From the NCBI GenBank assembly GCA_003599145.1, contig QZIT01000001.1, forward strand, positions 93,559-157,558: a DNA stretch of 64,000 nucleotides, given 5' to 3'. Below, one piece after another: positions 53,203 to 61,128 of this stretch. The number at the start of each line of letters is the position of its first letter. Position 1 is the stretch's first letter. Position numbers and translations under genes: made by a program. Below the pieces are notes generated by a model. That model made no database searches. It had not been told where the DNA came from and saw only the letters and a program-made list of their open reading frames with translations. The stretch is from Candidatus Woesearchaeota archaeon. Its GTDB lineage: Archaea; Nanobdellota; Nanobdellia; Woesearchaeales; UBA9642.

Positions 53203-53937
53203 TTATTTCCAAAGCCACCCTAACAATCCTTTAGACTTTTTTTCCTTCTCTGCCAGATCTTGAAGTCTTATTTGTTCCTTCTCCATATTCTGAATTTGTT
53301 CCTGCATCATAGTCTTGACTTCTTCATCGCACTGGCATTGTTCTTTGAGCTGTTCAAGCTCCCTGAGCTTCTCTTGGTTCTGGGTTACCTGCTGTTCCAA
53401 CTCCTTTGAAGACTCTTCATCCCCACCTGCAAAAAACCGTGAAAAAGCACTGCGAGTCTGTATTTTTTCCTCTGCTTTAATGGTTGCCTGAACAGAATTG
53501 TTAAAGTGAACTGCCACTTCTTTTACCTGCTGGCCTATGCCCCCTGTTAAGCTTTCCATTTCCAAAAGCGTATGGACGGCAAGCCTTACCTCGTTTTGAT
53601 TTTGATAGACTTTTTGCTCTGCGCCTTTCATGGTTTGCAGTTCTTGGCTGAGCTCATTCTGCTTTGTTTGTATCCCTTCTTTTAGCTCTACTTTTAGCAT
53701 TTGCTGCAACTGTGTTTCTTCACCTGCATTCTGAGTTTGCTGTTCATCGCGTACTTGCTGTCCGCTGTTTGATGCATTATCTTGCGCATTGGCATCATTC
53801 CCCGTATCATCGCCTGTTCCTCCTTCTCCTTGTGAATCTGCATTGCCATCAGTTCCTTGTGTATTGTCTCCCTGTACTGCAAGAACAAGAGAAACAGCAA
53901 AAAGAAACAAAACCCATAAAAACACCATTTTTTTCAT
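53203..53937 (-). CDS. Secreted Gln/Glu-rich coiled-coil protein
   Basis: The 244-residue protein has a signal peptide (MKKMVFLWVLFLFAVSLVLA), a low-complexity Asp/Gly/Asn/Gln stretch (residues 22-80) and a Gln/Glu-rich coiled coil (KELEQQVTQNQEKLRELEQL, EEVKTMMQEQIQNMEKEQIR). No lipobox or C-terminal helix is obvious. The ATG at 53937 follows a GAGGTG site; an upstream ATG 9 bases earlier is the alternative. Probably extracellular. Confidence 0.6.
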   Translation of the reverse strand: MKKMVFLWVLFLFAVSLVLAVQGDNTQGTDGNADSQGEGGTGDDTGNDANAQDNASNSGQQVRDEQQTQNAGEETQLQQMLKVELKEGIQTKQNELSQELQTMKGAEQKVYQNQNEVRLAVHTLLEMESLTGGIGQQVKEVAVHFNNSVQATIKAEEKIQTRSAFSRFFAGGDEESSKELEQQVTQNQEKLRELEQLKEQCQCDEEVKTMMQEQIQNMEKEQIRLQDLAEKEKKSKGLLGWLWK

Positions 53938-54019
53938 AGTCAACACCTCTAAGCTTATATCTACTTACCAGTCTTCTATAAATAAATATTTAAATATTAG
54001 TACAGCAATATGAACTACC

Positions 54020-54352
54020 ATGCAAAGAAATTTGTGCAGTCAAATAAACACGTGTAGTGTCCCAGCATTTTTTTTAATCATGGGCAAGAAATGGGCGTTC
54101 CCTATATTCTGCAGGCTCAATCCTGAAAAGGAGTATGCTTTTGAAGAGCTTATCAAGCTGCTTAATAGACGAGTTCATAGAGCATCACTTTCCCAATTTT
54201 TGCAAAAACTGACAGATTTGAACATTATTTCAAAACAAAATAGAAAATATAAGCTAACTGAAAAAGGAATACCTATACAAACTGCGTGCCTAGATGTTGC
54301 AAAAGCAGTCCTTTGCCAGAAGGAGTGCACACTGATGAACAAAGCAAGATAG
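54020..54352 (+). CDS. HxlR-family-like winged-helix regulator
   Basis: The 110-residue protein has the MarR/HxlR-type winged helix: CSVPAFFLIMGKKWAFPIFC (HxlR signature region around the N-terminal Cys), RRVHRASLSQFLQKLTDLNI (recognition helix) and the wing NRKYKLTEKGIPI. HxlR proteins respond to aldehydes or redox stress through the N-terminal cysteine. A TATA-like atatttaaata lies about 27 bases before the ATG. Confidence 0.75.
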   Translation: MQRNLCSQINTCSVPAFFLIMGKKWAFPIFCRLNPEKEYAFEELIKLLNRRVHRASLSQFLQKLTDLNIISKQNRKYKLTEKGIPIQTACLDVAKAVLCQKECTLMNKAR

Positions 54353-54439
54353 TTTTTTGCCATCTCGTGGACATTTTTCAAGGAAGCCGTTACGTAAAAA
54401 AACACAAAACTATAAAAACACCAGAATAAATTTAAAACC

Positions 54440-54970
54440 ATGAACCTTCCCAATAAAATAAGCATTCTCAGAATTATGCTTATTCCAGTCTTTGTCCTTC
54501 TTTTTTATTTTTTACAGATACCTTCTCAGAAATTTATTCTAGCGGGCTTATTTGCATTCATGGCTTTGACTGATGCGCTAGACGGGCATATAGCAAGAAA
54601 AACAAAGCAAGTGACTGAACTGGGAGCTGTTCTTGATCCGATAGCTGACAAGCTTATTTCTATAGCAGTCATCATTCTCTATATAGGAAATGGCATTCCT
54701 GCCTGGATGGCGTTAATTATGCTTTCAAGAGACATGATTCTTTTAGGATTAAGATCGTTTGCAACAGAATATAAAATTATTATTAGAGTGAGCGTTTTGG
54801 GAAAAATAAAAACAGGCATCGAAATGGTTTCCTTCATCCTCATCATTTTACAGTTGACGATAGGCACCTGGATATTGGGCGTTGCTATGATTCTCAGCGT
54901 TATTTCCGGCGTTGATTACTGCATCAAAGGAATAACCAAGCTCAAAAAACACTATAAGAAAATGGCTTAA
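54440..54970 (+). CDS. CDP-alcohol phosphatidyltransferase, PgsA-like
   Basis: The 176-residue membrane protein starts MNLPNKISILRIMLIPVFVL like bacterial PgsA and carries the CDP-alcohol motif DALDGHIARKTKQVTELGAV followed by LDPIADK, with the eight conserved positions D-DG-AR-G-D-D. It transfers an alcohol to a CDP-activated lipid to make a phospholipid head group; the exact alcohol cannot be told. A TATA-like actataaaaac lies 26 bases before the ATG. It overlaps the convergent small gene by 3 bases. Confidence 0.85.
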   Translation: MNLPNKISILRIMLIPVFVLLFYFLQIPSQKFILAGLFAFMALTDALDGHIARKTKQVTELGAVLDPIADKLISIAVIILYIGNGIPAWMALIMLSRDMILLGLRSFATEYKIIIRVSVLGKIKTGIEMVSFILIILQLTIGTWILGVAMILSVISGVDYCIKGITKLKKHYKKMA

Positions 54971-55068
54971 GGGTCTGAGCAATCTCGTTTATACCCACAG
55001 TTAGGGCAGATAATTTTGCATTTATTATAGTACATTTCTGTTTCGCAGATGGAGCAGATTTCTGTCAT
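54967..55068 (-). CDS. 33-residue zinc-ribbon protein
   Basis: The product starts MTEICSICETEMYYNKCKII and has C-x2-C pairs at residues 5/8 and near 21/24, ending GYKRDCSDP. It looks like a minimal zinc ribbon. A TATA-like ctataaatac lies about 27 bases before the ATG. Small zinc ribbons of this kind are frequent in archaea. It overlaps the PgsA-like gene by 3 bases. Confidence 0.6.
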   Translation of the reverse strand: MTEICSICETEMYYNKCKIICPNCGYKRDCSDP

Positions 55069-55186
55069 CAGCTCTTTTTATGTTCTGAGTATTTATAGCT
55101 TTCCAAAAAACTAACTCCGAAAATTCTACTGGACATCTTCGCTAAGAGTATTTAAAGACGACCTTACCAAGAAACGTGAGAAAACT

Positions 55187-56356
55187 ATGCATACGAACAA
55201 AGTCAATATTTGGGAAGCAGGCATTAGAATTAATATAAAAATTAAAAAAGAGTTTCTAAATTTAATCAATCAAGAAATTAAAAAGCGGTTTAAAACCAAA
55301 AGAGCGATTCATGAAAAGTTAACTATACACTATCCACTACTGTTTTCTGTTTTCAAAAATAGTATGAAAACAAGTTACAAACAGTTTGTAGACTTAGAAA
55401 TCTTTATAAATTTGTGCAAACTGTTGAAAATTCCTTTAGGGCAATTTCAAGAGAACATACTTGCTTATAAGACTAGAAGAGGCAGGAACTCCATAGAAAA
55501 TCCCAAACTCCCTATTAAAATAACGCCCATTTTCGACATGATTCTCTCACATCACATAGGAGATGGCTGTGTTGTAAACCCAAAAAGAAACAGAAAGCCT
55601 TATTTTTCCTATAGACAATTTAATAAAACGTACAGAGAGCTATATATTAAAAAAATAGAGTCTGTTTTTGGAAAATTAGAATACAAGAACGCATATGCAA
55701 CGTACGAACAAACAACAAAAATCTATTTTCCCGTGGTAGTTTCAGAATTGATGTTTAAAATGTACAGATTAAATATTGATAGTTTCAGGTCTGAAACTGC
55801 AAGAATTCCTAAAGAAATAATGCGAAAAAACTGGAAGCATAAACTCGCGTTTTTGATAGGCATAATTATCGATGAAGGAACCGTTGATTCTTGTCTTATT
55901 TCAATACGAATGAAGAATGAAGCAATTATTGAAGATTTAAGAGATATTTGCGTAGATTTAGGTTATAACTGCTCCATAAAACAGAATAGACATGGCTTAC
56001 ATGCGTTATATATACTTTCTGGTGGTTTAAGTAAATTTTATAAAGATTACCTGATTCTTGCAAAAGAGTATCCTGAAGTTAACTTAGGGTATAAAGGAGC
56101 CAAAATAAAAGAATTCATCTCCAGAATAAATAAACCACAGCTCTATATGCATGGAAATGACGATAAAATCATCGTGTTATTGTCTGAAAAGACATTAAGT
56201 ATTAATGAGTTGGCAGCAAAGCTGAATATGACTCGACAGGGGGCAAGATATTTGGTAAAGAAGTTATTGAGAGACAACAAAATAGAGACAAAATCAATTG
56301 AGAAGTTTGGAAGCTGTAAATACGGATTGAAGGTGAAAAAATGCTTCTCGGAGTAA
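55187..56356 (+). CDS. Free-standing LAGLIDADG homing-endonuclease-like protein with HTH
   Basis: The 389-residue protein has two LAGLIDADG motifs: ILSHHIGDGC at residues 119-128 and LAFLIGIIIDEG at 220-231. Both carry the acidic residue next to a glycine that defines the catalytic helices. An N-terminal helical part and a C-terminal helix-turn-helix (INELAAKLNMTRQGARYLVK) flank them. It is not inside an intein or intron that can be seen; it is a normal gene whose last 16 bases overlap the start of the GTPase gene. Confidence 0.8.
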   Translation: MHTNKVNIWEAGIRINIKIKKEFLNLINQEIKKRFKTKRAIHEKLTIHYPLLFSVFKNSMKTSYKQFVDLEIFINLCKLLKIPLGQFQENILAYKTRRGRNSIENPKLPIKITPIFDMILSHHIGDGCVVNPKRNRKPYFSYRQFNKTYRELYIKKIESVFGKLEYKNAYATYEQTTKIYFPVVVSELMFKMYRLNIDSFRSETARIPKEIMRKNWKHKLAFLIGIIIDEGTVDSCLISIRMKNEAIIEDLRDICVDLGYNCSIKQNRHGLHALYILSGGLSKFYKDYLILAKEYPEVNLGYKGAKIKEFISRINKPQLYMHGNDDKIIVLLSEKTLSINELAAKLNMTRQGARYLVKKLLRDNKIETKSIEKFGSCKYGLKVKKCFSE

Positions 56357-57534
56357 TTGGCAAACCCAATACTGGCAAAAGCACGTTTTTTAAAGCGCTG
56401 ACATTGGCCGATGTATTGATAGCAAATTATCCGTTTGCAACCATCAAGCCAAATCACGGCATGGGCTTTGTAAAGATAGACTGCGCAGACAGTTTTTTTA
56501 ATGTGCAGTGCAATCCCCGAGAGGGATTTTGCATTAATCACAAAAGATTTGTTCCTGTTGAGCTGATTGATGTTGCAGGTTTAGTTCCTGGAGCTCATGA
56601 AGGCAAGGGTATGGGAAACCAATTTTTGGATGATTTAAATCAGGCGCATGCATTAATCCACGTTATTGACGCTGCAGGCTCAACTAATGAAAAAGGAGAA
56701 CCTGTTCCTGCAAACAGTTACGACCCTGTCAACGATGTTAAATTTCTTGAAGAAGAACTCGATTACTGGTATGCAGGAATATTAAAAAGAGGATGGGAAA
56801 AGTTTGCAAGAAAAATCCAGCAAGAACAGTCAGACGTTGCTAAAGCATTAGGAAAGCAATTAAGCGGTTTGAGAGTTACAGAAGACATGGTGAAGGAAAT
56901 GATTAATACGTTAAAATTAGACCCTGTCAAGCCTGCAAACTGGACAGAAGACCAGTTAATGCAGTTATCAACCATGCTGAGAAAAAGAACAAAACCGATG
57001 ATTATTGCTGCAAATAAAATTGATGTTTCCGGAGCAAAGCAAAATTTGGAAAGATTAAAAAAACAGTTTCCTGATTATGTGATTATAGGATGCAGTGCAG
57101 AATCTGAACTTGCATTAAAAGAGGCTGCAAGGCATAAGGTTATCGAGTATACTCCAGGAGAGAATAAGTTCACCATTCTTTCTGATAAACTCAATGACAA
57201 GCAAAAACAGGCATTGCAGTTTATTCAGGAATTGCTTGATCAGAACGGCTCGACAGGCGCCCAAGAAATAATCAATAAAGCTGTTTTCGATGTTTTGCAG
57301 TATATTGCAATTTTTCCAGGAGGCTTAAATAAATTAGAAGATCAGTATGGAAATATTTTGCCAGACTGCTTTTTATTGCCGCCAAAAACAACAGCGCTGC
57401 AATTTGCCTTTAACATCCATACTGATTTAGGAGAGCATTTTATCAAAGCTATTGACGTCAAAACAAAACGTGCAGTGGGAAAAGAACATCTGCTAAAAAA
57501 CCTTGATGTTGTTGAAATTATAACGAGTAAATAA
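56341..57534 (+). CDS. YchF/OLA1-like translation-associated GTPase
   Basis: The 397-residue protein starts MLLGVIGKPNTGKSTFFKAL (Walker A), has DVAGLVPGAHEGKGMGNQFL (G2/G3 region of the Obg superfamily) and IIAANKID (NKxD motif), and ends with a TGS-like domain. YchF/OLA1 proteins bind ribosomes and can use ATP. The GGTGA site lies inside the end of the homing-endonuclease gene, so translation is coupled. Confidence 0.88.
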   Translation: MLLGVIGKPNTGKSTFFKALTLADVLIANYPFATIKPNHGMGFVKIDCADSFFNVQCNPREGFCINHKRFVPVELIDVAGLVPGAHEGKGMGNQFLDDLNQAHALIHVIDAAGSTNEKGEPVPANSYDPVNDVKFLEEELDYWYAGILKRGWEKFARKIQQEQSDVAKALGKQLSGLRVTEDMVKEMINTLKLDPVKPANWTEDQLMQLSTMLRKRTKPMIIAANKIDVSGAKQNLERLKKQFPDYVIIGCSAESELALKEAARHKVIEYTPGENKFTILSDKLNDKQKQALQFIQELLDQNGSTGAQEIINKAVFDVLQYIAIFPGGLNKLEDQYGNILPDCFLLPPKTTALQFAFNIHTDLGEHFIKAIDVKTKRAVGKEHLLKNLDVVEIITSK

Positions 57535-57578
57535 AAAGGAATAAAACACTCGCTAAGAAAATAAGAAAAAAATAAAAG

Positions 57579-57806
57579 TTATTCTGCTTTATGGTGCCAG
57601 AAATGGTACACGGTTGTTGCTGCGATAACTAATAATAACAACCCTGAAAAAAAGGACACCATTGCTATGCCATTGCCCTCTGAAGGCGCGTTGACAACAC
57701 CGCCTGTAATGCCTCCTTCTGAAAAAAAGAAGACCAGATAGACAAGCGCTGCTGCAGCAACTGCGGCAACTACCAAAACTGCTACAAAATCACTTTTTCT
57801 GTGCAT
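57579..57806 (-). CDS. Small two-helix membrane protein
   Basis: The 75-residue protein has two membrane helices (about residues 7-29 and 46-66) with GGITGGVVNAPSEGN between them. The ATG at 57806 is preferred because GAGGTT lies about 4 bases before it. It overlaps the end of the preceding gene on the same strand by 17 bases, so it is co-transcribed. Function unknown. Confidence 0.6.
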   Translation of the reverse strand: MHRKSDFVAVLVVAAVAAAALVYLVFFFSEGGITGGVVNAPSEGNGIAMVSFFSGLLLLVIAATTVYHFWHHKAE

Positions 57807-58212
57807 TTTCAACCTCTTTTATCAAACCATATTTTTTGAGAATTGCCTTGTACTGTACAAAATCAGGCGATTCTTTGAATTTGATTTTTGTCTCGCTGGG
57901 AAGGCGATTAATCCAATCAAAGGTTATTTTCAGCACTTGCTTCATATCCTCTTCAACTTCAGGGTTTTGCTCAACAGGCTCTTCTTTTTCTGTTCTAAAG
58001 CCTTTGAAAAGCCTCTGAATAATGCTTTCCCTGCGTTCTTCTAATTGTTCTTCCTCTTCTTCAATGACCTCTAATTCTTCCTCAGGATCTGCCATGATTT
58101 CCCTCTGTTTTGGTTTTTCGTCTTTAAAAGCGGAAAAGATGTTTTTTTTATGACCTCTGCGCTGTTCAAGGTAATTGTTCAAATCTCTGTTAAAATCGTG
58201 CTGACCAGCCAT
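57790..58212 (-). CDS. Acidic hypothetical protein
   Basis: The 140-residue soluble protein has a highly acidic centre (PEEELEVIEEEEEQLEERRE) and a C-terminal helical part (TFDWINRLPSETKIKFKESP). It starts MAGQHDFNRDLNNYLEQRRG. Not recognised. A TATA-like tatataaag about 30 bases before the ATG could drive this two-gene unit. Confidence 0.55.
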   Translation of the reverse strand: MAGQHDFNRDLNNYLEQRRGHKKNIFSAFKDEKPKQREIMADPEEELEVIEEEEEQLEERRESIIQRLFKGFRTEKEEPVEQNPEVEEDMKQVLKITFDWINRLPSETKIKFKESPDFVQYKAILKKYGLIKEVENAQKK

Positions 58213-58285
58213 ATTCTTCCTATGTTATTAATGTTAAGTGGTATATAAAGTTTTTGGAAGGAAAAACCATGCCTGAGGAGTAATT

Positions 58286-58675
58286 TTATTGAGGGATATA
58301 CGCAATGCAGGATATTTCTACTTGCGCGTTTAAAGGCAATTTGGACACTTCAACAGTAGCTCTTGCAGGCTTATGGCCTTGAAACAACGAAGCATATACG
58401 CCGTTCATAGCTGCAAAGTCATCGAAGTTCGCCAAATACACGTCTGTTTTAACAACAGAATCTAGACTTCCGCCTGCTACGTGAAGAATTGCAGCAATAT
58501 TTCCTATAACCTGCTCTGTCTGCTCAACAATGCCTCCTTTGACCAGTAAAGGCGGTTGGGTTCCTGGAATGATTGCAATCTGCCCAGAAACATAGACAAA
58601 ATCTCCTGCGCGTATTGCCTGTGAATAAGGCCCTATTGCCTTTGGTGCATTGTCCGTATGAAGCGCTTCTATCAT
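58286..58675 (-). CDS. ridA: RidA-family (YjgF/UK114) enamine deaminase
   Basis: The 129-residue protein starts MIEALHTDNAPKAIGPYSQA (RidA signature), has GQIAIIPGT and ends with SKLPLNAQVEISCIAYIP, where the family arginine/glutamate site sits (ARATVEVSKLP). RidA removes reactive enamines made by PLP enzymes. The ATG is chosen because GAGGTGG lies a few bases before it; a longer frame would run through the tRNA gene 20 bases upstream. It probably shares a transcript with tRNA-Trp. Confidence 0.92.
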   Translation of the reverse strand: MIEALHTDNAPKAIGPYSQAIRAGDFVYVSGQIAIIPGTQPPLLVKGGIVEQTEQVIGNIAAILHVAGGSLDSVVKTDVYLANFDDFAAMNGVYASLFQGHKPARATVEVSKLPLNAQVEISCIAYIPQ

Positions 58676-58696
58676 CATTCCACCTCGAAAAGTATA

Positions 58697-58799
58697 TGGG
58701 GGCACTGGGATTTGAATTTCTGGAAAACTGCTGTTGCAGATTTCTCCCAGATTTGCTGGTCTGGAGCCAGCTGCTCTAGCCAAGTTAAACTATGCCCCC
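58697..58799 (-). tRNA. tRNA-Trp(CCA) with a 29-base intron in the T arm
   Basis: Exon 1 (58746-58799) gives acceptor GGGGGCA, D arm, anticodon stem GCTGG/CCAGC with loop CTCCAGA (anticodon CCA) and the 5' T strand CTGGG. Exon 2 (58697-58716) gives TTCAAAT, CCCAG, TGCCCCC and discriminator A. The bases between (58717-58745) split the T arm after position 53. They fold into a bulge-helix-bulge: helix TCTG/CAGA, 3-base bulges GG|A and AA|T, and inner stem GAAATCTGC/GCAGTTTTC with loop AACA. Removing them restores a normal 74-base tRNA. CCA is not encoded. Confidence 0.88.
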
Positions 58800-58823
58800 A
58801 TTGCTATACAGGAGAATTGGGGG

Positions 58824-58833
58824 ATTTATAAAG
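58824..58833 (-). promoter_or_regulatory. TATA-like element of tRNA-Trp
   Basis: The minus strand reads ctttataaat, centred about 29 bases upstream of the first tRNA base. It should also drive ridA, which follows the tRNA closely. Confidence 0.55.
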
Positions 58834-58860
58834 GTTTATTTTGCAAATAGAGAAGAAATA

Positions 58861-61110
58861 TTACTTTCTCTTCTTCCTTCTGTTGTGCACTAAAAAGATA
58901 AAGAAGAATGCAGTAAAAATAAGCAAAACAACAACTAGATTTATGGTCCAGCATAATTGACGGAAATAATCCATCAACGACCATTCCTTCACTTCATACA
59001 CCCTCAAAACAAGAACATCACTGTCGCTGGTTTCTCCAAAAGGGTCTTCTGCAGTAAAGTACACTTCCTCTTCCCCATACCAATTTGGCTCTGGAGTAAA
59101 CACGACATTGCCATTCTGCACCTCGGCAGTAATATGCTCCAAAGGACTCACGGAAAAGGTTAAAATATCCATGTCAGGGTCAAAGGCATACTGCGAAATA
59201 TTCATGATAAATGTTCTGTCCTCTGCCCATTCCAAAACAGTAATTCCATCTTCATCAAGTGTTTTCTGCTCATGAGAAGGAAAAACAGGAAATCCTGCAA
59301 GACGGAAGGTTGCTGCACTGATAATTAAAAATAAAATGAGCAGCGTCAAAAACAGCCAATAGTACACTTTAAACTTATTTTTTAATGTATAAGGGTATTT
59401 TGGAGCAGTAACTTTTGCAAAGATTAAGGCAACCAAAACAATCAACAATCCTAAGCCTAAGAAAAATAGGACATTGTTGCAGGTTCCATAAAAGAAAAAG
59501 GCATACACCTTTTCGTTAAATTTTGTTAGTGCAGATTTATCCTTTAAAGTTATCAAAACTGTTTTTTCGTAGGTAACGCCGTTGTCTGCTTCAAACGCCA
59601 TATTGAATGGATATACCCCTTCCGGAATGTCTTTTTGATTAAAGGACAGTGTTAGAAATTTTGTTTCTCCTGCAGATAAATCAAGCGTGTTCTCTTCTAA
59701 AGAAATCCAGTCAGATTCGCTTTTCAAATCATACGTTGCATAAACAAAGCCAATATTCTTTACTGATATTTTTTTCACAGGTGTCTGGTAATTAATTTTT
59801 ACATTGGCTAATGCAAGATCTGTACAGGAATAGCGAGACTTGCTTTCATAAGCAATAGCTTGCGTAAAAACTTGATCTGCAGTTGTTGCAGTCATGGTTA
59901 TGGTATGACCTTCATCATCTCTAGGATTAGTTATTGTTGCAATAATTATTTTTTCTTCTCCTGGCATTAAAGTTATTTCATCTTCTTCAAAGGAAACAGC
60001 ATCGTTGTCAGATGCTAAAACGATAGCTCTATCCAAGTCTCCTCTATTTTTCAAATATAAACTATAAACGGTTATATCGCTGCAAAAATCCCCTTCTTTC
60101 TTTTCAGCAGTAAACAAAATATCAACACAGTTTTTTACATCAATCTGTCCAAAGACCTCTGATTGCGTATTTCCTATTTTTGTTTTTGCAAGGACAGAAA
60201 TGTTGTATAATCCTGTTTTGTCTGTTTTAGGAATAATAAAGACTTCCTTGCTTTCTTTTCTTTCAAGGGAAATTTCTTTTTGACTCAAAGTAATTTTTCC
60301 CGTAGCGGCCAAAGAGTAATCATTCGGAACATTTGCAAGATTATGGATTGCTAAAGGAATGGTATAATAGCCTCCTTTGCATACTTGTGTAGAGCTTGGA
60401 AGAGATAAGGAAAAATCATACTTTTGAGTGACATTCAACGTGTGCGTTAATGTCGCCTTAAAACCGTTATTCACGGAAAATACCTTGACAGAAACAGGCA
60501 CCTCTCCATACCGTTCGCATGAAGGAACGTAAGAAAGTTCAATGTCCTTTGTCTCGCCTGATGCTAACGTAAATCGCTCTTCTTTTCCATTTAAACTATA
60601 GCCATATTCGTCTGCAAAAGGCGCAGGATTATTGACTCGCAATTGGTACTGTGCAGTTTCACAGGGATTAATAACAGCATCATACGCAATAAGCGATGCC
60701 TTCAAATTCTGGCATTGTTTGATGGTTAAGTCCTTTTCAATGATTTTTTGCTTTCCTGAAGCAGAAGTTACGGTAATTCTCCAGTCGATATTTTTTTTCA
60801 AATTGCAACTTGCGTTTATGGAAAACAAGATTGTTTTTGATGCTCCTGCGTCCAAATAAATAACAGGCTCTGAAATGTGCATGAATACCGCATTGGTTTC
60901 TACTTTATACCAGTCTCCTTTGCTTCCCGTATTTTTTATCGTTATCGCATCAGTGTACTCTTGGCAGCTGCAGATGTTTATGGCACTCTGTTCTGTGAAT
61001 AAAGAAAAATCCTGATTTATAGAGTAATAATTAACGTCTATCTCTGCATGAATGAATGGGAGTAGAATTAGAAAAATGGTAAAAACTAAAAGCAATGGTA
61101 GTTTTTTCAT
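58861..61110 (-). CDS. Large surface protein with Ig-like repeats
   Basis: The 749-residue protein has a signal peptide (LLLVFTIFLILLPFIHAEID), five or more Ig-like/NEW3 repeats with paired Cys (ICSCQEYTDAITIKNTG), a helix at about 545-570 and another at about 590-615, a further cadherin/PKD-like repeat, then a last membrane helix near the C-terminus followed by RRKKRK. Surface structure or receptor is likely. It is translated 18 bases after a U-tract that follows the neighbouring gene. Confidence 0.75.
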   Translation of the reverse strand: MKKLPLLLVFTIFLILLPFIHAEIDVNYYSINQDFSLFTEQSAINICSCQEYTDAITIKNTGSKGDWYKVETNAVFMHISEPVIYLDAGASKTILFSINASCNLKKNIDWRITVTSASGKQKIIEKDLTIKQCQNLKASLIAYDAVINPCETAQYQLRVNNPAPFADEYGYSLNGKEERFTLASGETKDIELSYVPSCERYGEVPVSVKVFSVNNGFKATLTHTLNVTQKYDFSLSLPSSTQVCKGGYYTIPLAIHNLANVPNDYSLAATGKITLSQKEISLERKESKEVFIIPKTDKTGLYNISVLAKTKIGNTQSEVFGQIDVKNCVDILFTAEKKEGDFCSDITVYSLYLKNRGDLDRAIVLASDNDAVSFEEDEITLMPGEEKIIIATITNPRDDEGHTITMTATTADQVFTQAIAYESKSRYSCTDLALANVKINYQTPVKKISVKNIGFVYATYDLKSESDWISLEENTLDLSAGETKFLTLSFNQKDIPEGVYPFNMAFEADNGVTYEKTVLITLKDKSALTKFNEKVYAFFFYGTCNNVLFFLGLGLLIVLVALIFAKVTAPKYPYTLKNKFKVYYWLFLTLLILFLIISAATFRLAGFPVFPSHEQKTLDEDGITVLEWAEDRTFIMNISQYAFDPDMDILTFSVSPLEHITAEVQNGNVVFTPEPNWYGEEEVYFTAEDPFGETSDSDVLVLRVYEVKEWSLMDYFRQLCWTINLVVVLLIFTAFFFIFLVHNRRKKRK

Positions 61111-61113
61111 GGG

Positions 61114-61128
61114 AAAAAAGAAAAAAAA
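61114..61128 (-). terminator. U-tract terminator between two surface genes
   Basis: The minus strand has T8-C-T6 directly after the stop at 61129, and only 3 bases before the ATG of the downstream surface gene. It may reduce expression of the downstream gene. Confidence 0.5.

Noticed and set aside
58717..58745. Reading tRNA-Trp as a pseudogene because its T arm is interrupted
   Set aside because: The insert has a proper bulge-helix-bulge at exactly the bases needed to restore a normal T arm, so an intron explains it better.
58676..58783. N-terminal extension of RidA
   Set aside because: The extra residues come from translating the tRNA-Trp gene; RidA homologues start near MIEALHTDNAPKAIGPYSQA.
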